Both the position numbers and the translations under genes were made by a program. From assembly GCA_026713505.1 (NCBI GenBank), contig JAPOOH010000207.1:1-10305 (forward strand): 10,305 nucleotides of DNA, given 5' to 3'. The stretch comes from Chloroflexota bacterium (GTDB taxonomy: Bacteria > Chloroflexota > Dehalococcoidia > Lucifugimonadales > Australimonadaceae). Below, one piece after another: positions 1-5,849 of the stretch. Each line of letters starts with the position of its first letter. The first letter of the stretch is position 1. The notes under the pieces were generated by a model. That model was given only the letters and a program-made list of their open reading frames with translations, was not told where the DNA came from and searched no databases.

Positions 1-932
1 CGCCGGACGCCTTCTCGGACTCGCTGGACAGCGTCCTGAAGCGCCCGGAGTCGGAGCCGCTGGTCGTGCACACGCACACGAACACCGAGTACTGGAACCG
101 CCACGCCTCGCTCGGGCACACGGACCCGCGCACGGGCGACGACATCGGATTCCCTGAAACCGTGCGCGTCTACTTCCTCGCAAGCGCGCAGCATATGGGC
201 GCGAACCTCGCGCCCGAGGACGTGTCCCAGCAGCGCCCCAACGTCATGAACAACGGCCCGCTGATGCGCGCCGCCCTGACCTCGATGGACCGCTGGGCGT
301 CCGAAGGCACGCCTCCGCCGTCCAGCATCGTGCCCCGGCGCGCCGACGGCACGCTGGTGACGCCGGAGGAGGCGCTCGCGGCATTCCCGAAGGTACCGAG
401 CTTCCCGCTGCCGACGAGCCCCAGCCGCCTGCCGCTGTACGACTACGGGCCCGGCTTCGGCCAGGGGCTGGTCACCGAGCACCCGCCGCAGCCCGTGCCG
501 GGCAAGGAGTACACGGTGCAGATGCCGCAGGTGGACGAGGACGGCAACGACCTCGGCGGGCTGCGTTCGCCGGAGGTCATGGTCCCGGTCGGGACGCACA
601 CGGGATGGAACCTGCGCCGCGAAGGGTTCGCCGAGGGCGACCTCGCCTCGCTGGCCGGGAGCTTCGTGCCGTTCGCCCGGACTCGCGCGGAGCGAGAGGC
701 GAACGGCGACCCGCGCCGCTCCATCGAGGAGCGGTACGAGTCGCACGACGCGTACGTGGGCCGCATCGCCGACGCGGCGCGCGAACTGGTCTCGGCAGGC
801 TTCCTGCTCGAGGAGGACGCGGCGCGCTACGTAGACGCAGCGAAGGCCCGGAACCCCCTGGACCCCAGCGTCCCGCTCACGCCGCTCGTGCTCGCCAAGA
901 GCATGCCGGAGCCTGCCCCCGCCGCCCGCTGA
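1..932 (+). CDS. Alpha/beta hydrolase domain protein (Abhydrolase_10 type), C-terminal part, 5'-truncated
   Basis: The reading frame is open from the left edge (first full codon at base 3) to TGA at 930-932, giving 309 visible residues. A GTG at 66 is available, but the coding character continues upstream of it (…RPESEPLVV), so the true start lies outside the window. Recognisable family stretches are HTNTEYWNRHASL followed by HTDP, a VRVYFLASAQH segment whose final His is a candidate catalytic His, MRAALTSMDRWASEGTPPP, VPQVDEDGNDLGG, VPVGTHTGWNLR, and FVPFARTRAEREANGDPRRS then IEERY near the C-terminus. These match the C-terminal half of the alpha/beta hydrolase domain family PF20091 (Abhydrolase_10), whose members are usually several hundred residues long and poorly characterised. 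The nucleophile Ser region would lie in the missing N-terminal part. Esterase-like activity is inferred; no substrate can be named. No signal peptide can be judged because the N-terminus is absent. Confidence 0.85.
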   Translation, partial: PDAFSDSLDSVLKRPESEPLVVHTHTNTEYWNRHASLGHTDPRTGDDIGFPETVRVYFLASAQHMGANLAPEDVSQQRPNVMNNGPLMRAALTSMDRWASEGTPPPSSIVPRRADGTLVTPEEALAAFPKVPSFPLPTSPSRLPLYDYGPGFGQGLVTEHPPQPVPGKEYTVQMPQVDEDGNDLGGLRSPEVMVPVGTHTGWNLRREGFAEGDLASLAGSFVPFARTRAEREANGDPRRSIEERYESHDAYVGRIADAARELVSAGFLLEEDAARYVDAAKARNPLDPSVPLTPLVLAKSMPEPAPAAR

Positions 933-1100
933 TCCTTTCTCTACTAGGGGAGAGGGGCTAGGGAGAACGTACTGCGGGGGCGGCGTGTCCAGTGGCGTAC
1001 GCGATCACTCAGGCGGCGCGACACCTGCTCCTTTCCCGGTCGCCTCCGCCTCCGTTACCCTGTCCTGTGATGCCATGCTTGGCGCTATATACGCCTCGTC

Positions 1101-1131
1101 CCTTTCCCTGGGCCGCCACCGGCGGGAAGGG
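1101..1131. repeat. Strong GC-rich hairpin, possible REP-like element
   Basis: Bases 1101-1108 (CCTTTCCC) pair with 1124-1131 (GGGAAGGG), eight pairs including one G-T wobble. An inner stem GCCG (1112-1115) and CGGC (1120-1123) closes a CCAC loop, leaving a three-base bulge (1109-1111). No T-tract follows on either strand, so it is not a textbook intrinsic terminator. A palindromic dispersed element or a mRNA 3'-end stabiliser is possible; only one copy is visible in this window. Confidence 0.5.
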
Positions 1132-1157
1132 CAAGAGGGAACAGGTGCGTGGCGTCG

Positions 1158-1274
1158 TTTGGCATCATTCCGGCCTCAGACCACCCCATACCGGCCCCGA
1201 TTCGCCCCACTATGGCTCCGTCGGAACGCCGGCATCCAAGAGTGAATGATGCCATTTGATGCCAAATGATGCCG
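1158..1274. promoter_or_regulatory. Phased TGATGCC(A) repeats with an inverted copy, candidate operator array
   Basis: Three tandem 10-bp units lie at 1245-1254 (AATGATGCCA), 1255-1264 (TTTGATGCCA) and 1265-1274 (AATGATGCCG). The inverted form TTTGGCATCATT lies at 1158-1169, its TGGCATCATTC (1160-1170) being an exact reverse complement of 1244-1254. A further direct TGATGCCA is at 1068-1075. The 10-bp period places the units on one face of the helix. The array ends about 107 bp before the dehydrogenase start codon. Binding by a cooperative regulator, or looping between the inverted copies, is inferred; no regulator gene is in the window. Confidence 0.45.
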
Positions 1275-1318
1275 CTTTCGGCGTTTGCGTGAGCCCCGTG
1301 TCCCGCCCCACACTCGAC

Positions 1319-1343
1319 GATTGAGCGCGGAAAGCGCACAATC
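1319..1343 (+). promoter_or_regulatory. Stem-loop in the leader of the Gfo/Idh/MocA gene
   Basis: GATTG (1319-1323) pairs with CAATC (1339-1343), and after an A-A mismatch GCGC (1325-1328) pairs with GCGC (1334-1337) around a GGAAA loop. The hairpin ends 25 bases before the ribosome binding site at 1369-1374. It could be an operator palindrome or a 5'-UTR structure. It has no T-tract and no visible alternative anti-structure, so I do not call it an attenuator. Confidence 0.45.
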
Positions 1344-1381
1344 CGGCCTACGTAAGGAAGCAACATGAGGGAGGTCGCCGC

Positions 1382-2689
1382 ATGGTTACGACAGCAGAAG
1401 AGACTGCCAGCACCACCAAACGCATCAACATCGGCGTCATCGGCATCGGCGTCGGAGGACTCGAGATCCTGCGATCGGTCGTGCAGCAGCCGGACATCGT
1501 CCGGCTCGCCGCAGGCTGTGACGTGGTTCCCGTCACCCGCGAACGCTTCAAGGAGCGGTTCCCGGACGTCAAGGTGTACGAAAGCGCAGAGGACATCTGC
1601 AGCGACCCGAACGTGGACGCCGTCTACATCGCGTCGCCGAACCGCTTTCACGCCGAGCACACCATCACCGCGGCGCGGCATGGCAAGCACGTCATGGTCG
1701 AGAAGCCCATGGCTATCTCGCTCAAGGAGACCGAGCAGATGGTCGAGGAGTGCGACAAGGCAGGCGTGCACCTGGTCTGCGCTCACACTGCCAGCTTCGC
1801 CCTGCCCTACCGCACGATGCGGAAGATCATCGAGTCCGGCGAGATCGGCGCGGTGCGCGCCATCCACCTCATCGCGTACACGGACTGGATGCTCAGGCCG
1901 CGCACGCCTGACGAGCTGGACTTCGCCCAGGGCGGCGGCGTGCCCTACCGCCAGGGACCGCACCAGATAGACACGGTGCGGCTGCTGGGCGGCGGCATGG
2001 TCAAGCGGGTCTGGGGCAAGGTCGGCCAGTGGATGCCGGAGCGGCCCATGCCCGGCTACTACACGGCCCACTTCGAGTTCGAGGACGGCGCCGTGGCCAC
2101 GGCAACCCACAACGGCTACGGCTACTTCACGCTGAGCGACATCAACGGTCCCGCCTCGGGGCGCAGCTCCATAGAGAACCTCGTCCGCGTCCGCAAGGAG
2201 ATGCAGAGCGGCACCCGCAACGAAGAGCAGGACAAGCAGGACCTGCGCATAGGCGGCAAGATCGAGGCACAGCAGTTCGCCGAGGCGCTCCGCACCGACG
2301 GCGGACGCGGCAACTTCGGACGCCAGGTCCAGCGCGAGCGCGGCGACCGCACCGGATTGAACGACACCGGAGACCCCGGCACCATATTCGTGACCTGCGA
2401 ACGCGGAGACATGCGCATCGGCGCGGAAGGCGTCCTCGTCTACGACGACAACGGTGTCCGCGAAGTCACCGGGGAGTCGAACGTCCACAGCCGCGGCGAG
2501 GTGCACGAGCTCTATGACGCGGTCGTCAACGGCAGACCCGTCTACCACTCGGGGCACTGGGGCATGGCGACGGCGGAAGCGATCTTCGGAATGGTCGAGT
2601 CCTCGCAGACCGGCAAGGTCGTGGAGATGAGCCACCAGGTGCCCGTGCACCCCGAATACGACGACGACCTGAGGGTCGTCCCCATCTAG
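1382..2689 (+). CDS. Gfo/Idh/MocA family oxidoreductase, phthalate dihydrodiol dehydrogenase-like
   Basis: A 435-residue cytosolic NAD(P)-dependent dehydrogenase. The N-terminal Rossmann fold shows G21-I-G23-V-G-G26 after a beta strand, Asp47 at the end of the second strand, SPNRFHAEH at 85-93 and the family signature E107-K108-P109, whose Lys is normally catalytic. The C-terminal domain carries GGGVPYRQGPHQID at 184-197 with His194. In many relatives the pattern is D-x-G-x-H; here Arg190 replaces that Asp. From memory, the GGGVP-(Y/F)-RQG-x-HQ form is shared with proteins annotated as phthalate 4,5-cis-dihydrodiol dehydrogenase, which oxidise the cis-diol made by a Rieske dioxygenase. The Rieske alpha subunit follows 31 bp downstream, supporting an operon and a coupled reaction. 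The ATG is preceded by GGGAGG (1369-1374). Family assignment is firm. The precise substrate is not; a sugar or inositol substrate remains possible. Confidence 0.88.
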   Translation: MVTTAEETASTTKRINIGVIGIGVGGLEILRSVVQQPDIVRLAAGCDVVPVTRERFKERFPDVKVYESAEDICSDPNVDAVYIASPNRFHAEHTITAARHGKHVMVEKPMAISLKETEQMVEECDKAGVHLVCAHTASFALPYRTMRKIIESGEIGAVRAIHLIAYTDWMLRPRTPDELDFAQGGGVPYRQGPHQIDTVRLLGGGMVKRVWGKVGQWMPERPMPGYYTAHFEFEDGAVATATHNGYGYFTLSDINGPASGRSSIENLVRVRKEMQSGTRNEEQDKQDLRIGGKIEAQQFAEALRTDGGRGNFGRQVQRERGDRTGLNDTGDPGTIFVTCERGDMRIGAEGVLVYDDNGVREVTGESNVHSRGEVHELYDAVVNGRPVYHSGHWGMATAEAIFGMVESSQTGKVVEMSHQVPVHPEYDDDLRVVPI

Positions 2690-2720
2690 CCAACTGCCAA
2701 CCCGCTCAGGAGGTTCGCCG

Positions 2721-4028
2721 ATGCCCCTGGATAACAAGGAGATGGACGAGATCTTCAAACTCGGTCCCGGCACGCCGTCGGGCGAGGTATTCCGGCGCTA
2801 CTGGCTGCCGGTGGAGACCACGGCGAACCTGGACGGCGGCAAGGGGCCGGTGCGGCCCAGCGCGAAGAACCCGGTGCGGGTAAAGGTGCTGGGAGAGAAT
2901 CTCGTGCTGTTCCGCGACGCCACGGGCAAACCCGGACTGCTCGAGGAGCACTGCACGCACCGCGGAACGTCGCTCGTGTACGGCCGCGTGGAGGACGAGG
3001 GGCTCAGGTGCCTCTACCACGGTTGGCTGTACGACCGCGAAGGAAATTGTCTCGAAATGCCCTGCGAGCCTCCGGGACGGCGCTTCCGCAACTCGGTCAA
3101 GCACCCGTCCTACCCATGCGTAGAAGTCGGTGGGCTGATCTTCGCCTACATGGGCCCGCCTGAACTGCAGCCACCGTTCCCCCGCTACCCGGCGCTCTTC
3201 CGGCAGGACGGCATGCGCGTGGCCGGAAAGGGCAACCGCATCCAGAAGTCGAACGCCTTGCTGCAGACCCTGGACAACGTGCTGGACGTGTGGCACCGCG
3301 AGGTCGCCCACGGATGGTTCAAGGGCGGTGACCCCGTGCACGCCATCCACCACGGGCGGAACGGCGAACCGGCTACTCCCATGCGGTTCGAGACGACCCC
3401 CTGGGGCGCCTGCTACTTGACGCTGCAGAACACCCGGAACCCGGATGTGTACGAGTACCACGAGACGCACGCCCTCTTCCCCTGCCAGCGCGCCCGGACC
3501 AACACGATCAACTGGGCCGTTCCCATGGACGACCACACGACACGCTGGTTCGGCGTGAGTTTCGAGCCGTTCGGCCCGGACGGGCAGGTTTCGGAAGCCG
3601 CTATCCGCAGGCTCCATGCCGACACGCCTGCCGATGCCGGGGGCCCCTTCTACGAGGGCTGGTTCGAGGACGTTGGCTACTGGTGGAACACGGGCCACCC
3701 CCTGCGCCAGGGGCCCATCTGGGAAGACGAAGCCATCATGAGCACCCAGGGAAGGGAAGAGCGTGGGGGCTTGCCCGACTTCGAGAAGATGACCTTCGGG
3801 AGTTCGGACCGCGGCGTGCTGCTCATGCACAAGCTGTGGGACGAGCAGATAGCACGCGTGCAGGACGGCATCGACCCGGTCGGCATCGTCCGCGGCGCCG
3901 AATCGGAGCAGATCATCCCCGTTCCGGGGCAGGTGGCCTTCGTCGACCGTGAAGAAGGGATGCGTCTCTTCAACACGCCGCTCGAAGAGCGCATCGCGGA
4001 ACTGGCGGAGAAGGTTCAGGCGAGATAG
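2721..4028 (+). CDS. Rieske non-heme iron oxygenase alpha subunit, phthalate dioxygenase-like
   Basis: A 435-residue terminal oxygenase. The Rieske [2Fe-2S] centre is complete: Cys78-x-His80 and Cys97-x2-His100 (CTHRG … CLYHGW). The catalytic domain shows N178 … Q182 … D185-N-V-L-D189-V-W-H192-R-E-V-A-H197, giving the D-x2-H-x4-H mononuclear iron ligands. Asp336 in EDEAIMSTQG is the likely third ligand by analogy with phthalate dioxygenase-type enzymes. VPMDDHTTRWFG (267-278) is another familiar stretch of that group. Such enzymes add O2 to, or demethylate, aromatic acids using electrons from a separate reductase; none is encoded in this window. AGGAGG at 2708-2713 lies seven bases before the ATG. 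The gene follows the Gfo/Idh/MocA gene by 31 bp and ends tail to tail with the methyltransferase gene. Function is sure at family level, but the substrate is unknown and the enzyme could equally be an O-demethylase. Confidence 0.93.
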   Translation: MPLDNKEMDEIFKLGPGTPSGEVFRRYWLPVETTANLDGGKGPVRPSAKNPVRVKVLGENLVLFRDATGKPGLLEEHCTHRGTSLVYGRVEDEGLRCLYHGWLYDREGNCLEMPCEPPGRRFRNSVKHPSYPCVEVGGLIFAYMGPPELQPPFPRYPALFRQDGMRVAGKGNRIQKSNALLQTLDNVLDVWHREVAHGWFKGGDPVHAIHHGRNGEPATPMRFETTPWGACYLTLQNTRNPDVYEYHETHALFPCQRARTNTINWAVPMDDHTTRWFGVSFEPFGPDGQVSEAAIRRLHADTPADAGGPFYEGWFEDVGYWWNTGHPLRQGPIWEDEAIMSTQGREERGGLPDFEKMTFGSSDRGVLLMHKLWDEQIARVQDGIDPVGIVRGAESEQIIPVPGQVAFVDREEGMRLFNTPLEERIAELAEKVQAR

Positions 4029-4050
4029 GCGTCCAAGCTCCTCGTTCTTC

Positions 4051-4082
4051 GGCTCAGCCGCGCGGGTTCCGCGCATAGAGCC
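4051..4082. terminator. Hairpin between convergent genes, possible bidirectional terminator
   Basis: GCGCGG (4060-4065), loop GTT and CCGCGC (4069-4074) form a perfect six-pair core. GGCTC (4051-4055) and GAGCC (4078-4082) extend it outside an internal loop. It starts 23 bases after the Rieske stop and includes the minus-strand stop codon (4054-4056). No T-tract follows on either side, so termination would have to be Rho-assisted or depend on the stem alone. Confidence 0.35.
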
Positions 4083-4662
4083 GAAGGCAGTCCTCGAGGC
4101 CCGGCCACGATGGCAGCGGCAGCCGCCGCTCCAGCCTCCAGTCGCTGCCAAGCATGTCGTGGAATGCCGCGTCTCCCGTGAATCGGCCGTCGCCGACGTA
4201 GACGAGCCGTTCCCCTCCGAACCTCCGCAGCGCCTCTGCCGCCACCGGCTGGCCCTCGGGAGGCCAACAGAGGAGCAGCGCGTCGCACGATCCGTGCGCG
4301 TCGACCGCCGATAACGCGTCGCACTGTTCGACGCAGATGTACGACGGTCCCTGCTGCTCACCAGCGTCGGTTGCGAGCACGCTCACGCCCTCGTCGCGAA
4401 GGAGCCTTGCCCACAGCCCCAGCCCGGCGCAAACCTCAAGCACCGTGCGTCCTTCAAGGAAGTCCGCAACGGCGCGGACGGCCTCGCGTGTGGGCGCCGC
4501 ATACCCATACCATGCGATGAATGTCCGCCTGCGGGCGTGCTCCTCGCGAAGGGCCTCGTCCGAATCGGCGGACTCCGAGCCCCGGTGCGCCCACAGCCTT
4601 GGGCCTGCCGCCTCGATCGCGCTCCAAAGGGCAGCGGAGTCGATGTCAACGAGCGGGGCCAC
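4054..4662 (-). CDS. Small class I SAM-dependent methyltransferase-like protein
   Basis: A 202-residue cytosolic protein. Motif I is VLEVCAGLGLWARLL (74-88) with E76 and the glycines G80 and G82 of the SAM loop. VLATDA (95-100) supplies acidic Asp99 at the end of the second strand, and CDALLLCWPP (126-135) resembles motif IV with its (N/D/S)PP(Y/W)-like turn. A short helical N-terminal region (10-60) precedes the fold, and there is no membrane segment. The most upstream usable start is GTG at 4662, with only weak ribosome-binding character. It lies 19 bases after the amidohydrolase stop, so translational coupling is likely. It is the last gene of the four-gene minus-strand unit. The substrate is unknown; a small molecule handled by the pathway or a protein are both possible. 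The WPP motif invites thoughts of N-methylation, but that is weak. Confidence 0.7.
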   Translation of the reverse strand: MAPLVDIDSAALWSAIEAAGPRLWAHRGSESADSDEALREEHARRRTFIAWYGYAAPTREAVRAVADFLEGRTVLEVCAGLGLWARLLRDEGVSVLATDAGEQQGPSYICVEQCDALSAVDAHGSCDALLLCWPPEGQPVAAEALRRFGGERLVYVGDGRFTGDAAFHDMLGSDWRLERRLPLPSWPGLEDCLRLYARNPRG

Positions 4663-4681
4663 GTGCGCCGTCCGGTTGCCG

Positions 4682-5785
4682 CTAGAGTCTCAGCGCGCGC
4701 GCCAGGTTCCCGCCGAGGATCTTGTCCTGGTCCTCCCCGGACAAGCTGCTCCCGCTGATGTCGGTCGTGGAGTTCGGCAGGCGCTGGAACTCGGGGTGGG
4801 GAAAGTCCGTGCCGATCACGAAATTGTCAGCGCCATAGGCCTCCACCAGCTGCTCGAGCGGCTCGATGCTCTCCACCGCGGTCAGGCAGTGCTGCTTGAT
4901 GAGCTCGCTCGGCCGCGTGTCGGTCCGAGCGCAGGCGCGCTCTATGTAGAACGAGCGGTCCGTGCCGTGAATCGCGTAGGCCATCCACGACGCTCCGGCC
5001 TCGAAAAAGAGGAAACGGAGCCTCGGGAACCTGTCCAGCACTCCGCCGAGCGTTAACGCCGCGCACGCGATGGTGTAGTCGATACCGAACCCGACGTTCG
5101 TCCCGATGTGCATGCGGTGGTAGCGTTCGGTGCCGACCATCGGGTACGACGTGCGATGGTCGTGGAAGTTCCCGCGGTGCCCCTGCGTGAAGTTGTGGAC
5201 CATGCAGGCGAGGTCGAGATCGCTGACCGCCTCCCAGAACGGGTAGAGCTCGTAGGCGTCCAGGTTCCCCTCCAGGTAGCTCCCGCAGATGGTCACCGCC
5301 CGAAGCCCCATCGCCGCAGCGCGTTCGAGCTCCCTCACGGACTCCTCGATGTCGTCCCAAGGCACCGTGATCTGGCAGATGAAACGGTCGGGGTAGCGGC
5401 TCTGCAGATCGGCCGCCGCGTTGTTGTACAGCCTCGCGAGCGCCGTGCGGAGCCATAGCGGGCTGTCGGGCGGCATGAGCAGGTTGGGCATCGCCCGCTG
5501 CGTGTTGAGCACCTGCATGTCGAATCCCAGCCTGTCCATCTCGGCAAGCCGCGCTTCAGGGTCATACGTCGGGTCGCCCACGTGCCCGTCCAGGGAAGGT
5601 TCCCCGCCGGCGATCGCGGCCTTGACTACGTCCAGGTCAACGATCTGGAGTGCGTCGCGGTACATCATCTCCTCGAGGAGGGCGCTGCCTGAGCGCGGGA
5701 CCATGTCCCGCAGCTCCCTGTGGTCGATTGTCAGGCTGAAGTGCGTGTCGGCGTCGATCCGCTTCGTCATCACCCGCGTCGCCAT
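4682..5785 (-). CDS. Amidohydro_2 family metal-dependent hydrolase or decarboxylase
   Basis: A 367-residue TIM-barrel protein of the amidohydrolase superfamily (Amidohydro_2, the group holding ACMSD, gamma-resorcylate decarboxylase and 5-carboxyvanillate decarboxylase). Visible metal or catalytic positions are D13-x-H15 (IDADTHF, in place of the usual HxH), His197 at the end of a barrel strand (ACMVHN), Glu262 (FFEAGASW) and Asp327 (GTDFPHPE). The stretches GVLDRFPRLRFLFFEAG and PSELIKQHC are also typical. In this group a single divalent metal drives hydrolysis or nonoxidative decarboxylation of aromatic acids. ATG at 5785 follows AGGAGGA on the minus strand (5790-5796), favouring it over Met6. 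It is third in the minus-strand unit. Decarboxylation of a hydroxylated aromatic acid would fit the neighbouring oxygenase, but that is inference. Confidence 0.85.
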   Translation of the reverse strand: MATRVMTKRIDADTHFSLTIDHRELRDMVPRSGSALLEEMMYRDALQIVDLDVVKAAIAGGEPSLDGHVGDPTYDPEARLAEMDRLGFDMQVLNTQRAMPNLLMPPDSPLWLRTALARLYNNAAADLQSRYPDRFICQITVPWDDIEESVRELERAAAMGLRAVTICGSYLEGNLDAYELYPFWEAVSDLDLACMVHNFTQGHRGNFHDHRTSYPMVGTERYHRMHIGTNVGFGIDYTIACAALTLGGVLDRFPRLRFLFFEAGASWMAYAIHGTDRSFYIERACARTDTRPSELIKQHCLTAVESIEPLEQLVEAYGADNFVIGTDFPHPEFQRLPNSTTDISGSSLSGEDQDKILGGNLARALRL

Positions 5786-5826
5786 GGCTTCCTCCTGTGC
5801 ACGACTCCTTGCCGGGATAGCGCCAT
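5770..5826 (-). CDS. Possible 18-codon leader ORF overlapping the amidohydrolase start
   Basis: On the minus strand AAGGAG (plus bases 5831-5836) sits four bases before an ATG at 5826. The short frame encodes MALSRQGVVHRRKPWRRG and stops at TGA (5772-5770), overlapping the ATG of codon 6 of the amidohydrolase by one base (TGATG). It spans the amidohydrolase ribosome binding site and first start codon in another frame, so its translation could control access to them. It is basic and short and may be chance. Confidence 0.2.
   Translation of the reverse strand: MALSRQGVVHRRKPWRRG
5790..5796 (-). promoter_or_regulatory. Ribosome binding site deciding the amidohydrolase start
   Basis: The minus strand reads AGGAGGA followed by AGCC and ATG (5785-5783). 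This supports the first Met over the in-frame Met6. Two further SD-like AAGGAGT heptamers lie upstream in the same leader (plus 5804-5810 and 5830-5836). Confidence 0.7.
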
Positions 5827-5844
5827 ACTACTCCTTAAGGCAAG
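5808..5844. repeat. Short inverted repeat in the spacer between nitroreductase and amidohydrolase genes
   Basis: CTTGCC (5808-5813) and GGCAAG (5839-5844) are exact inverted copies 25 bases apart. ACTCCTT also occurs twice in direct orientation (5804-5810, 5830-5836). If the stem forms in the minus-strand mRNA, it would place the ribosome binding site of the small leader ORF in the loop. A six-base stem with this loop is weak. Confidence 0.25.
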
Positions 5845-5849
5845 CGCAT

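Larger units (their letters stand above)
933..1381. other. 449-bp gene-free intergenic region with structured DNA
   Basis: I find no convincing gene here. The two overlapping plus-strand frames at about 985-1249 have low-complexity, Arg/Pro/Ser-rich translations, no ribosome binding site and no recognisable motif. The region instead holds a G-rich patch just after the upstream stop (CTAGGGGAGAGGGGCTAGGG, 944-963), a strong hairpin at 1101-1131, an 8-base motif TGATGCCA present in several direct copies and one inverted copy, and a 25-base stem-loop at 1319-1343 shortly before the next start codon. It therefore looks like the regulatory region for the dehydrogenase-oxygenase unit, possibly preceded by a dispersed palindromic repeat. 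I see no good sigma70-type -35/-10 pair. Confidence 0.6.

Noticed and set aside
985..1249. Two overlapping small plus-strand frames in the intergenic region
   Set aside because: They have no SD, compositionally biased translations, and cover the hairpin and repeat array.
1085..2773. A 562-codon open frame on the minus strand opposite the Gfo/Idh/MocA gene
   Set aside because: It mirrors the codon pattern of the real gene in GC-rich DNA. Its translation is Val/Ala/Asp/Arg-rich without domains and runs through the intergenic repeats, while the plus strand has full family motifs and a good SD.
2706..4361. A 551-codon open frame on the minus strand opposite the Rieske gene
   Set aside because: It is antisense to a complete Rieske oxygenase, overlaps the methyltransferase gene in another frame and shows no recognisable motif.
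4337..5056. A 239-codon plus-strand frame across the methyltransferase and amidohydrolase genes
   Set aside because: It is the complement of two genes with clear catalytic motifs; its own product is low complexity and it has no ribosome binding site.
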